From Orthonyx spaldingii (Eukaryota; Chordata; Aves; Passeriformes; Orthonychidae): DNA of 64,000 nt. Under the pieces are notes generated by a model that was not told where the DNA came from, did no database searches, and saw only the letters and a list, made by a program, of their open reading frames with translations. Shown in pieces: positions 25,874 to 37,400 of the stretch; position 1 is the stretch's first letter; every line of letters begins with the position of its first letter. The DNA lies in assembly GCA_013397795.1 (NCBI GenBank), contig VZTJ01005976.1, forward strand, positions 650,724-714,723, written 5' to 3'. The translations under genes and the position numbers were made by a program.

Positions 25874-27999
25874 TTCATTAATAATACTGGCTAAAACTGC
25901 AGCAGAATACTTTTGTAGTTGCACACAACTTTAAAAGAGTGAAGAATTATTTATGTTCTTTCATACAGTATTTAATAATTTTCTGTCACTGGAATTATTT
26001 GAGGACGAGTGGCGAACAGTGGGATTGCACATCAGAAATGTCAGAAATAAGGACAGAAAGTGAATTTTTATGAATGCCTTTGTTTGTAATGGTGATCCTA
26101 AAAGATGTGAACATGAAAGAAGTGAATGAAGGAACAGCTAACAGAACTTCAGAATTAATTTCTGAATAACTTTTCAGTTGCAGCTTTTTTTTTAGTGCAG
26201 TGCTGAGTAATTGGTTAGAAAATAGAATAAGCTGCCCTTACTGAAAACAGACAATATACCAGAAATGTTAAAGAAACTGCATTTTTTAAGAATATAATTT
26301 ATCCACTGCTTTCAGTCATAGACTTGAAGCTTCTAAATAACTATGAAATCATAAAAGCTCCTGTTTTATCAACGTACCTATGTTTAAATGATGTGATTAA
26401 AATGTCTTCTAGACTACTAGAACTTTTGTGACATTTTATATGCCTTATTTCTAGGTAAAGGCACTGGAAAAGTTAATCCTACAATGGAAACAGATGTGCA
26501 AGCGACATTTTTGCAGGGAACTTTTGTTCCTCAATAACAGTGATTGCGCTTGTTTTATTCTCTGTTCTGGCACTGGTACAGAGTGTGATTCATTTTTGTC
26601 TCATGCTAGCTCTAGCAAGGAAACCACACACATTTTGCAGTGTAACAAGGCTAGAGAAGTACATTTCAGACTGAATATGAAACAATCATCAAGAATATTT
26701 ATTCATTCTGTTGAAGTTTCACCCTGCATTATAAAGCAGACTCGCAGGAAAAAAAATAATCTCTTGCACAGATGCATTTCACGTTTGCAGTAGGCACTTC
26801 TGTGCTGCCTGAAGAATGGAGCTGGTGGTAACACTCCATTCTTGAAATCCTAAATACTTTCAGAGTTTGTTGATTCTGGCTGTTTCTTCCTCCCCACCCA
26901 CCCTGAGAAAACATACCACATTTTAAAAATTTGTTTCAATGGCCAGAAGAAAGATGTGGGTTCAGACTAGAGCCTAGGAGTTATACCTGTGTAGTAATCC
27001 TTACAGTTGAGGGGAAGAAAGCTGTGATATCCGGACTTTCTAAAGAACAGCTGGCATCATGTCCAGGTATTTTGTATCTGGTCTTGCTGGGAAATAGCAA
27101 ATACAAATACAGGTTTATCCAGCTCATAATGCACTGAGTTGGAACGGGATAGTAAACTATGGTTAACTCAGTAATGTTTGATTGTGTCACCAGGTTATTT
27201 AGAGACAGATGTGGCCCTTTGTGAATATTAAACTCGAAGCTCTTTGTGTTTGGTTTTCGTTCAAATGTCAGCATCTTCCCTGGTTTGTCTGGTGTCTCTG
27301 TCAGATGCTCAGTTTTCTCCCCAGGATGATTTTCATTAATGAACAGACTCATGTCAGGGGCCGTGGAAGCTAGGAGTCATTATCTTTTAGTGTTCAGTGT
27401 AGGTTTATAAAATCCGTGTTATAAATCTGTTTCAGAATGCTGTCCTCAGTGAGGGTTCTTCTACTTCATCTGGCACTTGCTGGATGTCAGGTAGAAGGTC
27501 TGACTGAAGTGAGGAGCCTTTTATAATAAATATATGGGGTAGCTGAGAGTAAGACATGAAGATGGTTGCAAGGTCCCTTTGCTTACAGACTCAAGTGTGA
27601 GGATCCGTGACATGAGCCATCACACTTGTGAATGTGCCTTCATGTTTTCATCTAGCTTGCTGAGAGTGAATGCTACATTTCTGAGAAAAAATTCAGAATG
27701 TTACTGGTGTTGGATTGGCGTAAAGGTCAGCCCTGGTCACTGTTAAAAAAAAAAAAAGTGAATATGGGAGACTTTTGAGTTATTTTTCGAGATCTTTTTA
27801 GTATTATTGTTCCTTCCCCAGGCAACCAGTGTGAGGTATTCTGCCACCACCATGGGCCAGTGTCTGCAGGCAGTTTCAGCAATCCCTTAGTCTTCAGCAA
27901 TCTGCAGAGTGTACAAACTGTTAGCTTTGGCTCTGGTTTCTGCTTTTAGAACAATTCAAATGTTTCTTACTTGAGGCATCTGGTTTGTTTTTGGAAGGT

Positions 28000-28500
28000 G
28001 GAGAAGAAGGCAGATGCACTGCCACCTGCCCTGGTTGTGTCTGGGTCAGGCAGTGTGGCCCGGAGGGACAAGGTGTGCCAGGTCCTGCCAGCCGGGCCGG
28101 GAGGACACATGGGACAGGGCTGCACCTCAGCCTTGCCAGCTCTCTGGCCACCCCTGACCTCTCTGGCTCTTCTGCCACCGCTTTGTTCCCTTCCTGGCTC
28201 TGCTTGACAGAGAGAATTTACCTGAAGCCTACAAAGCGAGTCAGTCACATGGACAGACTGTGCCAGATACAGCTGTAATCTCGGGCTGAAAAATTGAATT
28301 TGTCCTCCCCCTCTTCCTGCTCTTTTGCATTCGTTTTCCGATTCAGGAATGCAACCTCTGAGTTACGCAGCACAATGGAGACTTAATGTAACTATTTCTA
28401 AAGCGTCTGCTGGCAAGAAAACTCTGACGTCAGCAAAGTTGGAGTGAGGTTTTGCTTTGCGCGCATTCAGTGGCTCTGGCCTGGAATAAAAGCATGCTGG
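28000..28500. promoter_or_regulatory. Promoter- or enhancer-like patch with full CRE in intron 1
   Basis: A GC-richer block (about 28,000-28,200) is followed by clustered motifs: an octamer-like TTTTGCAT (28,323-28,330), a full palindromic CRE TGACGTCA (28,425-28,432) that runs on into GCA and so resembles a CRE-type Maf element, a CpG-bearing GCGCGC near 28,459-28,464, and a TATA-like AATAAAAG at 28,485-28,492. The CRE lies about 52 bp upstream of the TATA-like motif, a spacing common in cAMP-responsive promoters. Transcriptional activity and orientation are inference. An alternative RNF19A first exon or an intronic enhancer are both possible. Confidence 0.4.
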
Positions 28501-30705
28501 AATGGAAACAGTCTTTGGTGGGTGTCTCTGGGAGTCGTCCTTGGAGCCTGCTACTCGCTGTGTATCTTTGTGGGTAGAAAATGTACTTGATAAGCTATGT
28601 TTTGTCCCATTTGTTTATTACAGGCATTTCAGAATATTCTGTAAATATTTGTGCCTGACACTATTGGATGGCAGGATATTGCTTTTAGCTCTTTAAACTG
28701 CAGTTACAGTAACAGTTTTTTTCTGGTGTTTCAAGTGAAGATATTTTTTAGAGGCAAACTAAACATATTGCTGGAGGACTTTTTCTTCCCCCCTGGTGTT
28801 AACACTAGGTTTAGATAAGCAAAAGAGAAAATAAATCAGTAATCATCTACTGCAATTTGAAATTCTTAATGGTTAACTTGCAAATAGAAAGAAAGCAAGG
28901 ACTCAAATACACTGTGAATTTATGATCCGCCAGAGAAACTGGTATTTTAAGATTAACAGAGAGTTGACTTTTGTTATTGCTGATAAAACACATATCTTAG
29001 ACTCGAAAAAAATATGAAAGCCTGTGTGTTACATTCAGTTTAAGGTACTTATTTCATCTAACATGTCTCTGGATGCAAACAACTCAGGAAAGCTATATTT
29101 AAGCACAACTGTGGATGTCACTGTGACAGGATTCAGAGTCAAACTGTAGGATTGCAGATGATTTTAAAAATAAACAAGAAGCTTTTGTAGTGGTTGCAAA
29201 TTGTTTATGCTGCTTTTTAAAGGAAAAAATCATCTTGATATTTGAGGGCTGTATCTCAGGTTTAGGCTAACAGGTACTTATGGCTAGAGGCAGCATCTTC
29301 TGTACTAATTCAGTTTACCAAATCTGATGTTTCTGTGGTCCAGGAAGCTTTTAAATCTGACTTAAGGTGTTGGGTTTTTTTAAAGATTTACTAAAAAGGG
29401 TACGGTTGAAGGCATAATACCAGTGTTACTATTTAAAAACCACAAAGTATAGTTTTACCTCAGAACCTGAAGTAATACAGGTTTGTTTGGAGACTATAAT
29501 TAGGAAGTGTTTAGCTGTTCTGAATAATGGAGAAAATAAGCACAGTAGCTTTTCTAGGAATTGCATTATGCTTGCTTCGTATTTTCTGCCTGTAATTGTT
29601 GGAAATAGATGATGTGTCTCAGTCTTTTGCACAAAGGGGCCTAACTAATGATGCTTCCATAATTAATGTAGAAAGAGCTGTTTAAGATGATGCTTTGGAG
29701 GACAAAAGTAACATCCAACACAGAAAGAGTATGTGTGTTTGAATGTGACGTGGTGCATGAAAGGGAAAAGGCTTTGCAATCCCTCCTCAAAAGCATGAGG
29801 GCAAGGGAGTTGTATTTCTGTACTTACTGTGTTGTGAGGCCTGGCACTGGAAGTGTAATTCACTAGTTTAAAAATGATAGAGTAAGTGGAATAGTGCAGC
29901 TACATCTTGACATACACTCATTTGTGTCACTAAGCACTAAGAACTGCTGTAGCATCCTCAGCTGGCAGAGGAACATCGTTGTAGGTCCTCTGTGGGCTTT
30001 TAGACTTTTTTTCTATGTTGGTAAATGTATGAAGCATAGCAGGAAACTTCTGAGTATTTATTTTTTCAAGTTTGGTGGGAAGCTTTCTGGCCATCCAGGA
30101 CGTGACAGCACTGCCAGGGTCTTGTCAGCGCTGTGTGACCCAGTGTGTCACCTGACACGAGGCCTCTGGCTAATGCAGTGGCTTGCAGGGGATTCACAAA
30201 CTCCCCTGTGTCGATTCATGCTTGGACACCATTAATAAGGCAATAAAGACTAAAAAAGTTTCATAAGATTAAGTCTTCAAAGCCATGAGTGGGTGTGTTT
30301 GCAATGACTTTTCTACCCATTTGGTGCAGCAGTTGTTTTGCAGAGAGAAACTCTGCTTACTCTTTAGTCTGTGTTGATGTCAGAGAAAAATATTTGGCAG
30401 AACTCTCATCAACCTGGCTGAATCCTGCTGTGTGCTGATACAGCGTATCTTTTGGCATAGTATGATGTTGTTGTAGGTGGGATAATTGTGCTGGCAGAAT
30501 AACTCCTCCTATTGGCGTGTATTGTATTTCCAGCATAGGTGCAGCATCAGATGTACTTTAAATGACTGACATTCAGCTTTTTCTTGCTTTGTGCTTTTTA
30601 ACTAGTGTTCACACTATTTACAGTGCTAGTGGAATCTGTCTGTAAATGCTGTTAGAGCATTCCCCTTCTCTTGTGCTGAATGGGGTCTATCTTTTCAACC
30701 TGGTC

Positions 30706-30724
30706 TTTTTTTTTTTTTTAGCTT

Positions 30725-30765
<41 letters not shown>
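30706..30765 (+). repeat. Long poly(T) tract
   Basis: Fourteen T (30,706-30,719), then AGCTTG, then 40 T (30,726-30,765). No retroposon body was recognised next to it. The exact length is probably polymorphic or uncertain in the assembly. Confidence 0.95.
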
Positions 30766-33700
30766 CCCCAGCAAGAGTAGAATAATCTTTTCCATTAATT
30801 CTTTTCCCCAAAGACACATCAGTAAGATTTAAATTTTCACCTAGTGTATTCATAAGCAAAGAGCTGTGGCTAGTCCGTTTGTTTTTACCTTCCTTTTCTA
30901 ATGTTCTCCTTTCATTTTACATTAGGTTCGGCTGTGAGATAAGTTTCATGGTACTTCTGCCATTTCCTGACGCCAATGGTTTTTCTGGAGGCAGTGAGTT
31001 TCCTGTCTGGAAGCTACAGGCAGTGTTTCTGGCAGGATGGAGTATTTTTGTTTCCCTGGCTAGACTTTTCCCTGTCTTTGTTTTTGTCTCTTTTTCTCTC
31101 TGTTCTTCTTTATTATTTTTTTTTGATCTTGGGCTGTATTTGATATTGCAGTAGTTAATTTAGAACTATCATTACAAAAAACTGACATGGTGATTTGAAA
31201 TATATCCATGAAGGATTTTTCAGTTAACATACTGACAGAATAAATTAATAGGTCAGGCTGTAGGAGAATTGAATGTGTTTTGCTAAGTTTTACACTAATC
31301 TCACCTCTGGAGTGAACAGGACTGGTTGGTTAGGCTGCTGCAACTTCGTACCTGACCTGAGGGCAGTTTCAGAAGTTGTGGCATTAGCCGTAATAGAGTT
31401 CAGAAAACTCTGTCATAGTTTCTGTCTGTATCCTCGACTTGCTGCTGCTAGAATAGACAGGCATGGATTATTCACTCAGTCATCCAAGCTTTTCTGAAAG
31501 TTTTATGTTGAATTATATTTACCAAAACTATTAGTTCTCTGTAAGGAGACATATCAAAGGAGACCAATGCAGGGCAGTTATTCAGTTCTCAAGGGCTGAG
31601 ATACAGGCAAAGTAAGTTACTGTGAGCTGTCACAGTGACTTTCAGAAACTGTGACCAAGTTCTTATCCTATCCCCATGGTAAGGTCTCCTTAGTCAGCCT
31701 AACTTGATGTCGCTGGATGAATTCAAAACTCTTACTGACTTGGTCCCTTTTAATTAATTTACTTTAAAAGTTTTATGCAAGGTCTATCTGTATATATGGG
31801 GAGTTTTTAAATGGTAAAATAGCACCAAGTGTTTAAAAAAGTAATCCATTAATAGCTTCTAGCATTTCTTAGTTTGATGGAAAGCTATTTCAAGATCAGT
31901 GTGTATGGGGGATGTTGGTGTTTGTATGTTGTTTTTCTTTATTTTTTGTCTCCCCTGCCTCCAAAATAGAGGTTGGTTATGCTAGCGATAAAGCAGAGCT
32001 GGAAGATGCTGCCAGTCAGACAGTCAATAATATCTTCCCTCAGCACATGACAAACTCTGGCTCTTGCTGAATTTAAAAATCATTAGGAGCCAGCAACTGC
32101 AATCTGTAACCTCTTATATATCCCCTCAAGCTGCTCTCTCTGGTACGCTGTTCAAATTCTGTCTGTGTGCTCTCTCTGAAACTCCTGCTCATGGTTCCAG
32201 ATCCCTCTACTACAATACTTGTCCCACCTTATATCTTGGTACACTTTATTTAGTTTATTTTTATAGTGGGGCAAACTTGTAAGCCTGCTTGAAAAACAAA
32301 AGCTTGTCAGAATTCAGTATGTAGCCATTACTGTTTGACCAAGCAAAATTACAGACCTGAAATTAAATCTGCTTATTCTGAAAATTTGTTGGTATTGGTT
32401 ATTTTCATTTTGGAACAGTTTTCTGTAGGAATGATCTCAGCATTCAGGAGTGTTGCAATGTTTTCCACTTGCAGGATTGGTGACACTGCAGGAAACAGAA
32501 ACTGTCTTTTGTTATTTCACTGGTGTATGTCTGTTTTGCAATGTATAGTGTAGAATAAAAAGCAACTGTAGGAATGAAAGTATTAATACAGTTAGATTAA
32601 ACCTCTTTTTTTTTTTTTTTTTTTGGTACATAGGCAGAGGCAGCTTGTGCAGTTTTTAAATCCCTTAGTGTTGCTTTCACCTTTCAGACCACTAGCTAGT
32701 CAAATATTTTAGAACATTGCTTTTGTATCTATATCTAGATATGGATACGTAAAAAGAAATCTCTCCACAATATTCAGAAGTGAAAATACATGCCCATCAT
32801 TGCACTAAGAGAATACATTCCAATTACTTTTGCAAGAAAAACATTGTCCTAGTGTGAGGATTTTAATAATTAAAGGATTAAAATAGTTAAACGTTTTGGT
32901 GATTTTTGTTTTGCTTCCTGTTTGGGTTTGTTGTGGGTTTCTTTTTCCCTCGGTGTTTCCAAGACTTTGGTTTCTCTTGGCAGAGTTTGGTGTACATTTG
33001 TTTGCAGAATGTGCCACAGTGCATAGGAGAAGCTTTTGACACGCAAGCGAGTGCGTGGTTCAACTAAGATTGCTCTGCTGAGTTAGATAAGGGAAAATTG
33101 CAAATGGTCTTATTTGCAACAAATGCAGGCCTGAAGATACACAAATAGGAAGCATTTCTCCTTTGAGTTCTTAGCTTTGGTCAACCACTGCACACATTAT
33201 ACCCAGATTTAATGCTGCTGGTTTGGAAAATTAATGTTTTTAGAATTTAAGGAATTCTTTCCCTTTTGCCACCAGACCGAGGGAGGCACTTTGAGTGTAC
33301 TCTGTTCTTTACAGGCATTATCTGGAAGAGGAACAGTTTTGCTGGAGCTGGCAATCATTTGTTCAGAGACTTTCAGAATGAGTTGAGCAGCTTGCAAGAC
33401 TTCCTTTCCTAGTAGCAGCTGTCATGGACACATGATACAGGATGTATTGCTCATAAATTTCTAAGGAAGAAGCATAACTTTTTTTTTTTTTTAATAAGCT
33501 GTTGAAGATTTTTCTAGCTGTCAGGATTGTTTTGTCATGTGCTACATACCATTGTGAATTTTAAAACAGAATATTGTATATCAGTTCACTTTTGACAATT
33601 CTGTGGGCTTCTCTGTATTTTAAATACTGTCAGTCTTTCAATTTTTATGCCGGGTCAGTCTGACTCTCTCAGGCCTTGAGCCCAAGTGGGTTCATAGTCA

Positions 33701-33927
33701 GTCTGTTTGTGTCATTGTTTTACAAACAATATTGCTTTGTTCTGTAAGTGAAAATAGAATTTCCAGATAATTGACACAGGACCTTAAGGAAAAATAAAGT
33801 GCAGTCAGAACAAACTGAGACATGGTAACAGTGCAGTAAAGATAATTTAATCTCTGCCTCACAAATGCTTTTCTCTGAATTCTTGTATAATAGTATCCAT
33901 GAATATCAGAGGGTTTTAATAACGTTG

Positions 33928-34160
33928 AATCATAGAATTATGTGGGCTGAAAGGGATGTTAAAGATAATCTTGTTCCAACCCCCCTGCCCTGCATGGACA
34001 GGGATACCACCCACTAGATGAGGTTGATCAGGGCCCCATCCAACCTGGCCTGGAACACTTCCAGGAATGGGGCATCCATAGCTTCTCTGAGCAACCTGTG
34101 TCAGTGCCTCACTATCCTCTGAGTAAAGATCCTAACATCTAATCTAAATCTCCCCATAAG
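33928..34160 (-). mobile_element. CR1 LINE 3'-end fragment, antisense
   Basis: Read on the + strand it begins AATCATAGAATTATGTGGGC and continues through TTCCAACCCCCCTGCC, GGACAGGGATACCACCCACT, GGGCCCCATCCAACCTGGCC, GAACACTTCCAGGAATGGGG and CTAATCTAAATCTCCCC. These are the ordered blocks of the reverse-complemented avian CR1 3' end. The element is therefore on the minus strand, truncated at its 5' side (about 34,160), with no reverse transcriptase reading frame left. Confidence 0.93.
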
Positions 34161-34430
34161 AAGTCAGGAGAGACTAATTATTAGAAGGCTTTCCCTTAAG
34201 TAAACCTGAGCCGGCATTGTAGAAACTTCTGCATGTTAAAGCAACTCCTTTTTCTCCTGGAAGACCCCTTGTTCCTCACCTGGCACTGGTCTAATGGCCT
34301 GCATGAGCCAAGCTGGCTTATACCAGAGGGTCTGACTTCCTCTCAGATTAGGGATAAGGTCACTACCCTATTCTGCTTTCCAGTTCAGTGCTGATATGGG
34401 CATGTCCCAGATCTTGTCAGCACCTTCACT

Positions 34431-34447
34431 GAGCTCACTGTGAGCTC
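34431..34447. repeat. 17-bp near-perfect palindrome
   Basis: GAGCTCAC (34,431-34,438) and GTGAGCTC (34,440-34,447) are exact reverse complements around one central T. It lies about 270 bp past the CR1 fragment, in intron 1. Confidence 0.8.
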
Positions 34448-37400
34448 CAGTGTGAAATCAGTGAGTGAATGCTTGGTGTGGTACTTGCTGGGAACTCTGC
34501 TCCTGGTCTTTTGAATTTACATAAATTAAAGAAGTGATATTATTTCACTGCAGCTGTTGTCCTGTCATTTAAAGATGATATGTGAAGTTTAAATCTTGAT
34601 ATGGCAGATTTCTAAAGGTTTTGAAAAACTTGGTTTAGTTGTGGATTTGGGAATTCTGTTTTTGAAATAGTGGCCTCTACGGTTATCAATAGTCCATTGT
34701 AAGCATAAAGAAATGATATGTAATTAACTAAATGATAAGTGATTTTCACTCTGGAAAGGAGTTACTACTAGTAGGAGCAACTCTGGTAACTTCTGTAATA
34801 AATGTTCCTCATGCTTTAAGAGAAGCATTCACATATGTGGCTCTTAGAACAAAGCAGGATAGAAAGTAAAAGATATCTTCCTGCAAAAGTGTCTGAAAGG
34901 TAAGTCAGTTTCATACAATGTGAACTACCATATTGGAGCCCTTTTTTGAAGGAGAAGAGTCATAATGAAGTAAAACATACATGACTATATATTTGAAGTT
35001 GTTTTACACAGTTCAGTTTGATGTAACTGAATTGTTTAAGAGGCTTTGATGACTTTTTTTGCATCCTGTGCATCATACTGTAACAAATCACTGTAAATGT
35101 TTGATAAGTATCTGTATGTCTCAGTTTGTGTTAAAAGCTTGAGAAATCTTCTGATACAAATTTAACTTTCTTTTGTAGAATTACCTTTACAGTTTAATCC
35201 AAATACTATTAACCCTTCATTTCACCTTTTATTAGAAATCAAAGTTAGAAGACGTTAAAAATGCCACACAAATTAAGTTGAAGTATCTTTATAGTCTTTG
35301 AAACATTACATGGAAAATGTTGCTATTCTTGATTTTAGTTTATGAAGGGACATGACATGTATTGAAGGACTCATAAAGGTATTCTGCTAATTGTTAAGCA
35401 TTTCACCTGCACAATATGCATTTGTGTAACACAATATGCTGCATTATGTTACCATTAAAGGATTTTATTTTTCATCTTAGTGCATATGAAGGTTCTGCCA
35501 GAACCTTTGTTGTTTCAACATAATTTCCATCTGTTTACTTCCATGTTGCAAAGCGTTGGTTCTGCTCATACTAAATCATCTGCAATAAAACCAAGTAACA
35601 GTCCTAACATGCCCTGACACCTTGTGCATTGACATGGCTATGGTGAGGTGTTTTTAATGGGACAAAGTGTTGCAGAAGCACATAGATCAAGTCAAAATTT
35701 AAACTTGTCAAAGATGTTAAACTTTTCCAGTCTGTTCCTCACTCTTTTAACTCAGCAATGCCAGATATATACTTGAACCTGAGGCATGTGTAAAGCGAGT
35801 CTTTTAGAAATCCTCAGGTGAAAGTGTTTGTATTTTTCCCCCAGTTTTAAAAACTGTTGTGGAATGAGCTGGCATTTAAAGAATGGCCATTGAAATGAGG
35901 TACTTGTTTGCCATTTCAAAATCCTGTGCATTGGTATTTCATTTAGTAGCTTCAGCTTTTGCATATTTTTGTTTTACATTTTATTCCACTATGTTTACAG
36001 TTCTTAGACCATGGATTAAATGAAAAGGAAAATCTGTTTTTGATGCCTGTTTTAGATGGTTAGATGGTTCTCTGTTAAGAACGTCACAGCTTAGAAATTT
36101 TAGGATGCTGTGTGATTGACAGGAGATGCTCATTGGAAGAGAGAGGCAGAAATGATCTGTGATGGTGGTTGAAATTCAAGTTCTGAAGGTTTTTTTTTAA
36201 CAGTTTTCTTTAAGCTGGATCAGTGCATTTCAGAAAGCAGCTAGAGAGTATGGATGTTAGGAATTGCAGATGTCAGAAAGGCAGCTATTAGTAGTCAGTT
36301 TTAATCAAGAACTAGCTTTCAGTATGCTAACAGAGTTGACGCTTGGTTAAATCATTGGAGGAGCAAATGCCTAAGATGAAGAGAGTTTATTTGAAACAGC
36401 AGAAGTCTGGATTTGCCATTTAACCAATCACACGAGGGAATATTTAAGGGGTTTTAATGAGGATGTAGTTATATCTGTGTTTATGGTGGATTTTGTCCTT
36501 TCCTACACAAATGTTTAAGCCTGCCTTTGTTTTGCAAACATGTATGAAGCTGTTTTTCCTGATGGCAGGCTCTGATTTTTTGCCCCTGTCACCAGGGTGA
36601 GCATGTAATGGAAGAGCAGGCAGCATGCTGAGCTTGTGCCTCTAATGTGTTTGGAGGACACTTAGGAGCATGAGGGAGCTAGTCTCCCCCAGCAGCTGGC
36701 TTATGGAGGTTGGCCTTTGTCACTCTTTTCTTGCAAAATCAGCAGCGTTATTGTCAGCTGCCCTTAGGGCATTTCCAAAGTATTTTGAAATTGATGAGAA
36801 AAGCAGTGATTGTGCCATGGAGAACCATATTAGAAGATACTTGTCACCCCAGTCATCTCTTGAGCTGAAATCTTCTCCCTTTACAAGATTTTTCCCATTT
36901 CCTTTCCCTCCCCCTCCATTATATGGTCAGCAATAGCATTTACTTAAAGGAGCATGGTAGAAAAGAGCTATTGAAGGAAATGTGCTGGATGTTCATTAGG
37001 TTTCCCTAGCAAATAGTTTAGGCAGGGTTGCAGAAGGAACAGACAGCAGCTTAATACTGAGCTTTAGGTGAGTTGCAACTGTAAATGTCATTTGTGCATC
37101 TTCAAATGACAAGGTGTATTTGTGCTGTGGCAACTGGTGTTTTGTGGTAAGTCTGTGACATGAGCAGAATGCAAAGCACGGCTGGAATTCGGATTTGTGG
37201 TAGGGCTTTGGGCATGGCGGGAAGCCAGAAATACAATTTTTCTGTAGTCAGTAGGTGCTTTTGAGGAAATGTTGAGAACAGGGGTGAACTTAAATTTTTA
37301 GGATTTGCACTCTCTGGTTTTTCTGTCCCTTTGCTCTTGCCCAGATTAGTTTCTTCTGTGTGTTGATAGAGCTTATACTAGTCAGTGAGAGTAATGCAAA

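Noticed and set aside
27921..28278. Cluster of overlapping open frames on both strands near 28 kb
   Set aside because: These frames reflect the local GC-rich patch. None resembles a known protein. The patch is kept only as a possible regulatory region.
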